Positions 1-8,023 of a stretch of 10,902 nt of DNA are shown here, piece after piece. The notes beneath the pieces were generated by a model. It made no database searches. It was not told the origin of the DNA and was given only the letters and a program-made list of their open reading frames with translations. The DNA is from Spirochaeta sp. (lineage in GTDB: Bacteria; Spirochaetota; Spirochaetia; UBA9216): assembly GCA_003454605.1 (NCBI GenBank), contig DMKD01000066.1, positions 1 through 10,902 of the forward strand, read 5' to 3'. How positions within the stretch are numbered: the first letter of the stretch is position 1; each line of letters begins with the position of its first letter. The position numbers and the translations under genes were made by a program.

Positions 1-175
1 TCTGATAATGTATATTCTGTCTACTTGTGGCAGGGTTTTATACAAAAGCACAGCCACGGTCAGCACCATCAATTAAAACCAGCACATTGTATACTTAATC
101 ATACGTATTAAAGTAAAATAACAGTAATGTGTGGCACCTATTTAAACTTCCTGCAGAATATGGTAGTGTAACCGT
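1..175. other. Left-edge region upstream of mazG, no supported gene
   Basis: No gene can be supported here. The + strand is open from the edge to a TAA at 109-111 in one frame and to an earlier TAA in another. The minus strand is open from an ATG at 67-69 to the edge (23 codons). None shows a convincing ribosome binding site or a recognisable protein. An imperfect AT-rich inverted repeat spans about 92-115 (TACTTAAT and ATTAAAGTA around CATACGT) and could be an operator. A TAAAAT at 114-119 resembles a -10 box, but no good -35 lies at the right distance. The mazG promoter is presumably here but cannot be placed. Confidence 0.4.
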
Positions 176-964
176 ATGAATAATAATACAAGCTCAGAAG
201 GCTTTGATCGCCTTTACAATATAATTAAGAAGCTTAGATCCCCTGACGGATGTCCATGGGACAGAGAACAGACACCGATGAGCATTAAAGAAAATATCAT
301 CGAAGAAGCATACGAATGCATGGATGCTATTATTGAAAACGATGAACCTCACGTATGCGAGGAACTCGGTGATCTTTATCTACTAGCTACCTTTGCCTCT
401 ATTATGTTTGAGGAAAAAAACAGCTTCAGTATTGATGATGTTTTTAACGGCATATCCGAAAAACTAATAAGAAGGCATCCTCACGTTTTCGCTGATGCCA
501 GTGCTGATTCTCCCGATGAAGTTATCCATCAGTGGGAGGAAATCAAGCAGAAAGTTGAAGGAAGAATGCATGACGACTCTGTTCTTGATTCTGTTCCGGT
601 TCATTTCCCTCCCCTATTGAAGGCTCAAAAATTACAGAAAAAGGCTGCCAAGTCGGGTTTTGAATGGCATCGCATTGATGATGTAATAAGCAAGCTTGAT
701 GAAGAAATTGATGAATTCAAGGAAGCGGTTCAGGAAAATGCTCGTGAAGAGATTGAAGCTGAATTGGGCGACATACTGTTCACCATTGTAAATATTGCCC
801 GCTTTTTATCAGTTGATCCTTCCACAGCGCTCTCTAAAACAAATACTAAATTCATCAACAGATTCAAGTACATTGAATCAAGCCTTAAAACTGCTGATAG
901 GATTATGGAAGAAACACCGCTGGATGAACTCGAAGAACTTTGGCAGAAAGCAAAAAATAATTAA
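176..964 (+). CDS. mazG: MazG, nucleoside triphosphate pyrophosphohydrolase
   Basis: This cytoplasmic house-cleaning enzyme hydrolyses (d)NTPs to NMP and pyrophosphate. In E. coli MazG also affects ppGpp levels. At 262 residues it matches the family length (about 263 in E. coli). Two tandem MazG folds are visible. The N-terminal one has the opening RSPDGCPWDREQT (21-33), EEAYE (43-47) and EELGD (62-66), followed by RRHPHVF (99-105). The C-terminal one has EEIDE (176-180) and ELGD (196-199), which are the EExxE and ExxD metal-binding acids. The usual ending ELEELWQKAK (251-260) is present. An in-frame TAG at 164-166 rules out an earlier start. The ribosome site is weak (GGTAG at 162-166). It is alone on its strand, and its stop overlaps that of the convergent radical SAM gene by 4 bases. 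Confidence 0.96.
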   Translation: MNNNTSSEGFDRLYNIIKKLRSPDGCPWDREQTPMSIKENIIEEAYECMDAIIENDEPHVCEELGDLYLLATFASIMFEEKNSFSIDDVFNGISEKLIRRHPHVFADASADSPDEVIHQWEEIKQKVEGRMHDDSVLDSVPVHFPPLLKAQKLQKKAAKSGFEWHRIDDVISKLDEEIDEFKEAVQENAREEIEAELGDILFTIVNIARFLSVDPSTALSKTNTKFINRFKYIESSLKTADRIMEETPLDELEELWQKAKNN

Positions 965-3438
965 TTGTAACAGCTGAAGTAATCCAGCCTTTTTGATATA
1001 TCCTCATCGTTTATACTGCAGTTGGTTTTTATGCGCGTAACAGCGACACAGTCGAAGGGGTTCTCAAATCCGGCTGCATCCTTAAGCATTTTAAAAATAT
1101 TAAGGATATTTCCATCTTTATTCCTGAATGTCACAAGAGAAAGCAAACGTTCATTTTTATTGATAATTATACCGTCGTTTGTGTTCAGAAGATTATGAAT
1201 AGCCTCTGCTGTTTCTTCGTCCGCACAATCAAGTTCATATTCACCTCCGTTGTATGAGGCCATAAATGATTTAACTTTTTTCCCGGTCTCTACAGAAGCA
1301 ATGGCATTAATAACCTTTGCATTAATTATCTTCATACCTTCAGGCAATGATTTATTCATTTTATCAATGAAAATGTCTTTGACATCATCATCTCCAAGTT
1401 CCTCTTCAACCAACATTTCAATTGAGGCAATCTCTGCTACAGATTCGAACCCCAGGCTTAGAGGATTTGCAAACTCAAGTTTCGGCTTGGGGTTGAAGCC
1501 TTGAGTATATTTCAATTCAAATTCAGCACGCAGAAATGCACGTTCAAAAACATTCATGATATTTATATGTGAAAGAAATGATGCTTTGCCCATTTTTGTA
1601 AATGAAAACAGAAGTTTTATTTCTCTTTTAGTTTTTTCTTCAACCTTAATATCATCGATATAAGAATCAACATCCGGATCATCATTAACAACAACTTCAT
1701 TAATGCCGTTACAGGCTCCGCAGTTGTGTCCGCAGACAGCCGTACAAGCGTCAGTCAACTCACCGTCAAGAGCCTTCTTATACTCATCTTTAAAGAACTT
1801 TTTACCAATACCTAATATCACATTATCCCAGGGCAACTTCTCTTCAAAAGTTTTAACGCGGCAAACTTCCTCTTCAACGTTCCAGTCCGCATTTTCAAAA
1901 GCTGATCGCCATACATCTTTACGAAGGTATTCTTCCCATGCATCAAGTCTTGCTCCGTTTTTATACGCCTCTACTATCAAGTCACCCGCACGCTCATCAC
2001 CTCTGCTTATCATACTTTCGATGAATGAAATAAACGGTGATTGGAATCCGACCTTGAAAAACTTGCCCGGAAGGGCACGCTTTATCTTAATCAAGCGATC
2101 AAATGCTTCCTGCTCGCCCAATTGAAATGACCATTGGAAGGGCGTGTGCGGTTTCGGAATAAATGTTCCGATGTTAACATTCAGCAGCATCTTGGTTTCT
2201 CTGCCTATTTCACGGAGAAAATCTATTATTGCATCCGTCTCGTCCTCTTCTTTAAAAAAAGGCAGACCCACCATAAAGTAAAACTTTGCTTTATTCCATC
2301 CTAATTTCTTAGCCTCTTTCAGAATTGCAATTATACGATCTTTAGGCACTTCTTTATTTAGTCCGCGTTGATGAATTAAATCCGGCGTCTCGACTGCAAA
2401 CGTCAGACCGCTCTTTCTCACCTTGGATATTTCATTAATAAGCGGAAGTGTAATACTGTTGATCCGCATGGAGGGAAATGAGAATGAGATCTTTCTGCCG
2501 GAATATTTTTTGTTCAGAATCGTAATCAGCTCACAGATATATCTGAAGTCACCGCTGGATAATGATGACAGGGTTATTTCACGATATCCGCAGGTTTGAA
2601 TCAATGATTCAACTTCCTCGAGGATTACATCAATACTTTTCTCGCGGTATGGTCTGTAAAAAATACCGGCGTGACAGAATCGGCATCCGTTCGGGCAGCC
2701 GCGCATAATTTCGACAACGCCATGGTCCTGCACGGTACTGACCGAAGGAACAATCAGTTTTTTATCTTTTCGTGTTTTACTGAAATCATTCCAAACCGCT
2801 TTTTTCACCTGAGTTTCCCGGTCACTGTACCAGAAGTAATCAGATTTTCTTACCATCTCCAGCATTTCACTCCGGCCTGCACCGCCGATTTTTAATTCAG
2901 TAAGCCTACTCACCATCTCTGTGAATATTTCTTCAGCCTCTCCGATATAGACTGCATCAATAAAACTACCGAAGGGAATCGGATTGGTTACAGCCGGCCC
3001 GCCTGCTATAACGACAGGATCGTCCTCAGTTCGGTCTTTATTAAAAATGCTGATTCCGCTGAGTTCTATCACCGCAAGAATATTCGTTGCAGCAAGTTCA
3101 TAGCCTACGGTAAAGGCAAGAAGATCGTGGTTTTTTACCGGCCGTCCTGTTTCAAGAGTATAGAGAAGTATATTTTTTTTTCTTAGTATTTCTTCAAAAT
3201 CAGGTGCCGGATTAAAGACCCTTTCGCAGGCAGCCTCTGTATCGGTGTTAATCATCTCATAAAGAAGTTTAACAGCCTGATTGGACATTCCTATTTCGTA
3301 GAGGTCGGGAAAACAGAGTGCGACATTGAAATCCGCATCACTTTTTGTTATCTGTCCGTATTCCCCACCGACGTATCTGCCTGGCATGTTTACTTTGAGT
3401 AATTCTCTACGGAGCTCTCTCTCTGCTGTTATAGCCAT
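961..3438 (-). CDS. Radical SAM protein fused to a DUF2344 domain (TIGR03960/TIGR03936 type)
   Basis: This 825-residue protein has three recognisable parts. Residues 1-200 resemble the B12-binding-like N terminus of the TIGR03960 family, with FPDLYEIGMSN (43-53) and AGGPAVTNP (145-153). D45-L-Y47-E-I-G50 stands where cobalamin proteins have DxHxxG, so the usual histidine ligand is absent. The radical SAM core follows with C248, C252 and C255 (CPNGCRFC), which should bind a [4Fe-4S] cluster and S-adenosylmethionine. After it, C565, C569, C573 and C576 could hold a second cluster. Residues 605-825 match DUF2344 (FLSHINIMNVFERA, YTQGFNPKP, LSLGFES). Many bacteria have these as related or separate proteins. 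The reaction is unknown. It is the last gene of the operon, 14 bases after rodA. A Shine-Dalgarno AGGATAGG at 3447-3454 overlaps the rodA stop and sits 8 nt before this ATG. Confidence 0.9.
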   Translation of the reverse strand: MAITAERELRRELLKVNMPGRYVGGEYGQITKSDADFNVALCFPDLYEIGMSNQAVKLLYEMINTDTEAACERVFNPAPDFEEILRKKNILLYTLETGRPVKNHDLLAFTVGYELAATNILAVIELSGISIFNKDRTEDDPVVIAGGPAVTNPIPFGSFIDAVYIGEAEEIFTEMVSRLTELKIGGAGRSEMLEMVRKSDYFWYSDRETQVKKAVWNDFSKTRKDKKLIVPSVSTVQDHGVVEIMRGCPNGCRFCHAGIFYRPYREKSIDVILEEVESLIQTCGYREITLSSLSSGDFRYICELITILNKKYSGRKISFSFPSMRINSITLPLINEISKVRKSGLTFAVETPDLIHQRGLNKEVPKDRIIAILKEAKKLGWNKAKFYFMVGLPFFKEEDETDAIIDFLREIGRETKMLLNVNIGTFIPKPHTPFQWSFQLGEQEAFDRLIKIKRALPGKFFKVGFQSPFISFIESMISRGDERAGDLIVEAYKNGARLDAWEEYLRKDVWRSAFENADWNVEEEVCRVKTFEEKLPWDNVILGIGKKFFKDEYKKALDGELTDACTAVCGHNCGACNGINEVVVNDDPDVDSYIDDIKVEEKTKREIKLLFSFTKMGKASFLSHINIMNVFERAFLRAEFELKYTQGFNPKPKLEFANPLSLGFESVAEIASIEMLVEEELGDDDVKDIFIDKMNKSLPEGMKIINAKVINAIASVETGKKVKSFMASYNGGEYELDCADEETAEAIHNLLNTNDGIIINKNERLLSLVTFRNKDGNILNIFKMLKDAAGFENPFDCVAVTRIKTNCSINDEDISKRLDYFSCYN

Positions 3439-3452
3439 AGTTCTAACCTATC

Positions 3453-4766
3453 CTAATATTTGTATTTATGCAGATATATGCTTGAAACAAGCCCAAGACC
3501 TGCCATGGTCGTAAGCATGGAAGAGCCGCCGTAGGATACAAGCAGCAGGGGTATACCGGTTATAGGCATAATTCCCATAGCCATACCTATGTTTACGATG
3601 AAGTGAAAGAATATCATAGCTACCACTCCGCTGCCTATGTAGAGTGCGAAATAATCTTTTGCACTCATCAAAATATACAGACTCCTCATAATAATCACAA
3701 AGAACAGTACAAAAATTATTAAACATCCTACAAAACCCCATTCTTCAGCTATAATGGAGAATATGAAGTCGGTGGACTGCTGAGGCAGATACCGGTAGTG
3801 GCTTTGTGTCCCTCTGAGAAAACCCTTTCCACTTGTTCCGCCTGAGCCGACAGCCGTTATAGACTGAATGACATTCCACCCCGCCCCCTTAGGATCAACC
3901 TGAGGATCCATAAAAATTATCAACCGCTTTAGCTGATAATCCTTGATGTAATTATTGGCACCCAGTGTCATACTGAAAGAAACGATAATTATGAGAGCGG
4001 CAAAACCAATCCAGTAAAAATACTTTTTCTTTACAGATAGAAAACCGATTCCGCTAAGCAGTAAAATCGCCAGCGCTGCTGCTAATACGATAATAGTAAG
4101 CCTGGTTTCAGAAAACACCTTTGCCAGTTTGACACTTCTCTCAGTTATTATAAAAATATCCCAGGCAGGTATTATTGTACCCAGAACTATCAGGCTGCCG
4201 CAAGCAAGGAGAAAAAGGAGATATCGTTTTTTTATCCCTGCGGCAAAAGCCATAATCAGATATATGGGTATATAAACCATAGCTGTACCCATATCCGGCT
4301 GAATAACAACGAGTAGCATGGGAACAGTCATATAGATAAGACTCAGCAGAAATCGTATAAAATCAGAATATCTATTCCGACTTTCTTCAAAGAAAAATGC
4401 GAGTCTCAAAATCAAAGCAATTTTCATAAATTCTGAAGGCTGTATTCCAATGCCGCGGATGTTAAGCCAGGATCTCGCACCGTTAACAACTTCTCCGAGA
4501 ACCAGCACAAAAACGAGCATCGCAATCACAGAAAGGTATATATATAGAGAAAGAGATCTAAGCCGCTCATAATCAAAAAAAGATACTCCGAGCATAATTG
4601 CAAAGCCTACACATACCCAGACAATCTGTTTAATATATTCATTATTCTGAAGAATACCGTCAGAGGAGATGGCGCTGGAATAGATAAATAAAATGCCTAT
4701 AACCGACAACCCGATTGCGGCAAGGAGAATAATAAGTTCAAACCGGAATACTGAGCGTGTTCTCAT
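3453..4766 (-). CDS. rodA: RodA, SEDS peptidoglycan glycosyltransferase of the elongasome
   Basis: RodA polymerises lipid II into glycan strands in the cytoplasmic membrane, paired with PBP2. I chose the ATG at 4764-4766 (437 residues). It forms an ATGA overlap with the pbp2 stop and has the strong ribosome site GGGGGAGG 7 nt upstream. A longer open frame begins at 4844, but its extra 26 residues (Cys/Arg/Gly-rich) are only the shifted frame of the pbp2 3' end. Family motifs are NGARSWLNI (95-103), QPSEFMK (109-115), QPDMGT (156-161, with the conserved aspartate D158), YQLKRL (277-282), GSGGTSGKG (307-315) and STDFIF...AEEWGF (331-345). I count about 12 hydrophobic segments instead of about 10 in E. 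coli. The excess lies between QPDMGT and YQLKRL. Confidence 0.96.
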   Translation of the reverse strand: MRTRSVFRFELIILLAAIGLSVIGILFIYSSAISSDGILQNNEYIKQIVWVCVGFAIMLGVSFFDYERLRSLSLYIYLSVIAMLVFVLVLGEVVNGARSWLNIRGIGIQPSEFMKIALILRLAFFFEESRNRYSDFIRFLLSLIYMTVPMLLVVIQPDMGTAMVYIPIYLIMAFAAGIKKRYLLFLLACGSLIVLGTIIPAWDIFIITERSVKLAKVFSETRLTIIVLAAALAILLLSGIGFLSVKKKYFYWIGFAALIIIVSFSMTLGANNYIKDYQLKRLIIFMDPQVDPKGAGWNVIQSITAVGSGGTSGKGFLRGTQSHYRYLPQQSTDFIFSIIAEEWGFVGCLIIFVLFFVIIMRSLYILMSAKDYFALYIGSGVVAMIFFHFIVNIGMAMGIMPITGIPLLLVSYGGSSMLTTMAGLGLVSSIYLHKYKY

Positions 4767-6664
4767 TCGGCAGCCTCCCCCGCTGCAGCTGTATCTGCTT
4801 CGAGCGCATCCTGCTGGCGTTTTCTCCATTCTCTGATATACCATCTATTCCTGAACTCATCCAGGACTTCTTCATAGTTCTGCTCTGCAAAGATTCCCTG
4901 GAGAATCATGTCGGCTGCTTTAGGAGCCCACCATTCCCATTTATTAACACCTTCAACATTAATAACAAGAACAATCTGCTCATCAGAATTATCGGTTTCA
5001 TACGGCGCATATGATACAAACCATGAATCCCATTGGTCCTGAAGCCCCATCTGACCTGTTCCGGTTTTTCCGGCGACGTCAACAGCCTTAGTTGTAATAA
5101 CGTACTTTGCTGTCCCATCAGTGATAACACCGCGCATATATTCACGAAGAGTTTTCAGGGTATTCCTGCTGATATTCGAGGTCTTTAATATTTCCGGTTC
5201 AATCTCAGACAGCACCTCACCTGTTGTCTGATCGAGCACCTGAGTCAGAATATGAGGCTTGTATGAAATACCGTCGTTGACTATCAACGAAATAGCAGAA
5301 GCCATCTGCAGGGGCGTCACATTTAAAGCCCCCTGGCCTATTGATACATTCATTGTATCTCCGCCAACCCAATTTGTGTGATAGACTTCATCCTTCCACT
5401 CCGGAGACGGGACAAGTCCGCGAATCTCACCCGGCAAATCAATTCCTGTATACGCACCGAAACCGAACCTGGTTGAATAATCTACAATCTTATCTATTCC
5501 GAGATATTCAACACCCATTGTATAAAAGAATACATTGCATGACTGGGCGAGTGCGTCAGCCAGATTAAGCGGTCCGTGGCCTGATAACTTATGACAATTA
5601 AATGTTCTATCTCCGAGGGTCATGGAACCGTCGCAGGTTATCATACTATTCAACGGGAATGCATTCTCTTCAAGTACAGCAGAGGTCATAAACACCTTAA
5701 AGGTCGATGCAGGTGCATATCCGGACTGGATTGCACGGTTTATAAAGGGAAAACGGGGATCAAGCGATAGTCTTGTATATTCTTCCTTGCTTTTATCAGT
5801 ATAAAATAAATTCGGATTATAGTACGGATATGATACCATTGCCAGGATTTCACCGGTCGATGGTTTCATTACCACTACTGAGCCAATTCGTTCCCCGAGT
5901 GCCTTCTCGCAGAGTTTCTGAATATTACGATCGATACTAAGCACGAGACTGTTACCATTTTCAGGAGGGATCAGTTGAGAATCTCCTTCAATTCTCCTCC
6001 CTTTAACATCTACCATTCTCATTCTGGTTCCGTCTTTCCCGCGGAGAAGCATATCATATTGTTTTTCTATGCCGCTTTTCCCAATTGTAGAATTCCTGTC
6101 GTAGCCTTTATTGTAAAGTATCTGCAGATCCTCACTGGTAATATTACCAACATAACCTATAACATGTGAAATTGAGCCCTGCTCTGGATATCCTCTTATC
6201 GGTTTACTCTGCCAGCTAATGCCTGGAAAATCTTCAATGTGCTCTGCTATATATATAATTTCCTCGTATTGAAGAGCGTCTTTCAGTTCAACAGGCTGAA
6301 AACTACCGGTAGTATCAATGGGTATTTTACGATCAAGTTCATTGAAATTTATTCGAAGGTAATCGTTTAGATTTATCTTCAGCTTCTCTTTCTGATCTTC
6401 CTGCAGTTCTCCGGGGGTCACATAAACAGCAAATGAGGATATGTTCATTACTATCGGATAATCTTTATTCCTGTCGTATATTTCTCCGCGCTGTGCAAGT
6501 ATTACCGCCTCACGGCTGGCGACTTCCTTGGCCCTTCTCTGATACTCACTGAAATTTACGATCTGCATGCTGGCGAGGTTTACTGTATATAAAATAAATG
6601 CCGCTGTAATAAACACCATTATAAAAACTATACGCAGTTTAGGGACTTCGAACTTTTGCGGCAT
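4763..6664 (-). CDS. mrdA: PBP2, class B penicillin-binding protein (peptidoglycan transpeptidase)
   Basis: This is the elongasome transpeptidase. It cross-links side-wall peptidoglycan in the periplasm and activates RodA. At 633 residues it matches the E. coli enzyme (633). It has a short cytoplasmic tail, one membrane anchor (about 11-35), and the pedestal domain starting with AQRGEIYDRN (57-66). The penicillin-binding domain follows with all three catalytic motifs: S320-T-F-K323 (acyl-enzyme serine), S375-C-N377 and K533-T-G535. The start codon shares one base with the mreD stop (TAATG), and a purine-rich site AAGGGCGG lies 6 nt upstream, so translation is probably coupled. The C terminus carries a charged, then alanine/glutamate-rich tail (about 603-633). 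The codons of that tail double as the rodA ribosome binding site. Beta-lactams of the mecillinam type target this class. Confidence 0.97.
   Translation of the reverse strand: MPQKFEVPKLRIVFIMVFITAAFILYTVNLASMQIVNFSEYQRRAKEVASREAVILAQRGEIYDRNKDYPIVMNISSFAVYVTPGELQEDQKEKLKINLNDYLRINFNELDRKIPIDTTGSFQPVELKDALQYEEIIYIAEHIEDFPGISWQSKPIRGYPEQGSISHVIGYVGNITSEDLQILYNKGYDRNSTIGKSGIEKQYDMLLRGKDGTRMRMVDVKGRRIEGDSQLIPPENGNSLVLSIDRNIQKLCEKALGERIGSVVVMKPSTGEILAMVSYPYYNPNLFYTDKSKEEYTRLSLDPRFPFINRAIQSGYAPASTFKVFMTSAVLEENAFPLNSMITCDGSMTLGDRTFNCHKLSGHGPLNLADALAQSCNVFFYTMGVEYLGIDKIVDYSTRFGFGAYTGIDLPGEIRGLVPSPEWKDEVYHTNWVGGDTMNVSIGQGALNVTPLQMASAISLIVNDGISYKPHILTQVLDQTTGEVLSEIEPEILKTSNISRNTLKTLREYMRGVITDGTAKYVITTKAVDVAGKTGTGQMGLQDQWDSWFVSYAPYETDNSDEQIVLVINVEGVNKWEWWAPKAADMILQGIFAEQNYEEVLDEFRNRWYIREWRKRQQDALEADTAAAGEAAE
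4774..4781 (-). promoter_or_regulatory. Ribosome binding site fixing the rodA start
   Basis: GGGGGAGG on the minus strand, 7 nt before the ATG at 4764-4766. It lies inside the last codons of pbp2 (the Ala/Gly/Glu tail). It decides between this start and the longer open frame from 4844, and favours coupled PBP2 and RodA synthesis. Confidence 0.8.
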
Positions 6665-7170
6665 TAATAGCCGCCCTTTTCATTTATCCTATATATTTTT
6701 AACAGCTTCAGTAATGCAAAAACGAATGGAGCAAGTACGGCATTCAAACCGAGTTCAATGAAAAAATCCCTTCCAAAGAAAATTATTTGACTATCTGCTA
6801 TAAAGATAAAACCGGTTAAGGCTATGAGAGCTTCTTTCATTAAGCTTGCAGCTACAATAAAAATAATCGGCAGCAAAATAGAATCCAGAAACAGCTTTCC
6901 TTTGATCTTGCCAAAGAAAAATCCGATTATTGTTCTGATTAATGCATTAAAGCCTAAAGGTCCAGAGCTTAAAAAATCCTGGACAAAACCGGCAATGAAG
7001 CCCAGCATCTGCCCTTTCATTGTACCTAGGCTGTTTGAGGTGAATACTATGATTATTAACGCTATATCCGGGACTACGCCGTTAACGGCAATCTTCTGCA
7101 ACAGCGTAGACTGAAGAACTACAAATAATATCGTAAGCAGAAGTCCAAAAATAAAATTATTCCTTCTCAT
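6664..7170 (-). CDS. mreD: MreD, rod-shape-determining membrane protein
   Basis: This small integral membrane protein of the elongasome links MreC to MreB and the SEDS/PBP pair. At 168 residues it is close to the E. coli length (162). Five or so hydrophobic segments are visible: about 7-25, 33-47, 54-66, 97-125 and 140-157. The family-like stretch GFVQDFLSSGPLGFNAL (61-77) contains the conserved D65 and LG. MreD sequences diverge strongly, so position between mreC and pbp2 is a large part of the assignment. The start overlaps the mreC stop as ATGA, with GGAG a short distance upstream. The stop overlaps the pbp2 start by one base. Confidence 0.92.
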   Translation of the reverse strand: MRRNNFIFGLLLTILFVVLQSTLLQKIAVNGVVPDIALIIIVFTSNSLGTMKGQMLGFIAGFVQDFLSSGPLGFNALIRTIIGFFFGKIKGKLFLDSILLPIIFIVAASLMKEALIALTGFIFIADSQIIFFGRDFFIELGLNAVLAPFVFALLKLLKIYRINEKGGY

Positions 7171-8015
7171 TCTTCGCTCCGCTGCAGTACAAAAACGTAT
7201 TCAAGAGTAGTAAATTCAACAACCGGCTCTATCTCAAGCTGCAGAGAAGTAGCCCACTCTTTGCCTTCGATGGCTGTCACCCGGCCGATATAGATACCTT
7301 TAGGAAATAATGAGTTCATGCCCGAAGTAATAACAAAATCACCGTATTTAATATGTTCTCTTGCAATTTTCTTGATATAGTCCATTGTTAAAATTGAATC
7401 TGAATATCCGCGTCCGGTAATCAGTCCTTCATAGCGGCTCTCCTGAAGCCGTGCTGAAACGTAAGCTGATTCGTCATATATCGGTATAACAACTGAAGTG
7501 AACGCACCCACATCAGCTATCTTACCTACGAGACCATGGTAACCGTCCTTTAACGCGATTACAGGCATATTCCTTTCAATACCTGATGTACTTCCTTTAT
7601 TAATTATTATTGAATTAAAGGTGTTTCCGGGATCTTTGCCTATGACCCTCGCAGGAATGTTCTTGTAAGGACTTGTCTTAGAAAAACCAAGCTGCTCACG
7701 CAGATCGGCGTTTTCATTTTTCAGCTCTTCGATATTACGCTCGATCTCACTATACTCAGTGACTTTTTCCTGAAGCTGCTCGTAAGCTTCTCTCAATTCA
7801 CTTAATTCGTTAATAGAATTCACAGTATTTGAAAAGAAATTTCCTATCCCGTCAACTCCGCGCTGAAAAGCCGAAAAAACAGTAAAACCTGCCTCTTTTG
7901 GATTAATCAGTTTTTCGCTGTTATTTAAACCAATACTGATACTTGAAATAAGTATCAGTATTATAAGAGTAGATATTTCTCTGTATTTTCTAAAAAAGGA
8001 AAAAAAATCAGACAT
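7167..8015 (-). CDS. mreC: MreC, periplasmic elongasome scaffold
   Basis: MreC is a bitopic protein that binds and activates PBP2 from the periplasmic side and links it to MreD and MreB. At 282 residues it has the standard architecture. A short cytoplasmic N terminus is followed by one membrane helix (about 14-31), a coiled coil (about 66-110, rich in Glu/Leu heptads) and the two beta-barrel-type domains (about 118-278). Family-typical stretches include PARVIGKDPGNTFNSIIINKG (121-141), DGYHGLVGKIADVG (157-170) and GDFVITSGMNSLFPKGIYIG (225-244). The gene begins 8 nt after the mreB stop with only a weak ribosome site (GGAT). A second ATG 4 bases upstream is out of frame. Confidence 0.96.
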   Translation of the reverse strand: MSDFFSFFRKYREISTLIILILISSISIGLNNSEKLINPKEAGFTVFSAFQRGVDGIGNFFSNTVNSINELSELREAYEQLQEKVTEYSEIERNIEELKNENADLREQLGFSKTSPYKNIPARVIGKDPGNTFNSIIINKGSTSGIERNMPVIALKDGYHGLVGKIADVGAFTSVVIPIYDESAYVSARLQESRYEGLITGRGYSDSILTMDYIKKIAREHIKYGDFVITSGMNSLFPKGIYIGRVTAIEGKEWATSLQLEIEPVVEFTTLEYVFVLQRSEE

Positions 8016-8023
8016 TCATCCAA

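Noticed and set aside
1..69. Possible divergent minus-strand gene starting at 67-69, or the tail of a + strand gene
   Set aside because: Only 23 open codons to the edge, no ribosome site and no recognisable protein. Both strands have open frames, so neither can be preferred.
971..994. Terminator for mazG at GCTG...CAGC plus T5
   Set aside because: The stem is only 4 bp with an 8-base loop, too weak to call, and it is in the coding end of the radical SAM gene.
4767..4844. Longer RodA start adding 26 residues
   Set aside because: The extra residues are the shifted frame of the pbp2 3' end and do not resemble RodA. The ATG at 4764-4766 has a strong ribosome site and an ATGA overlap.
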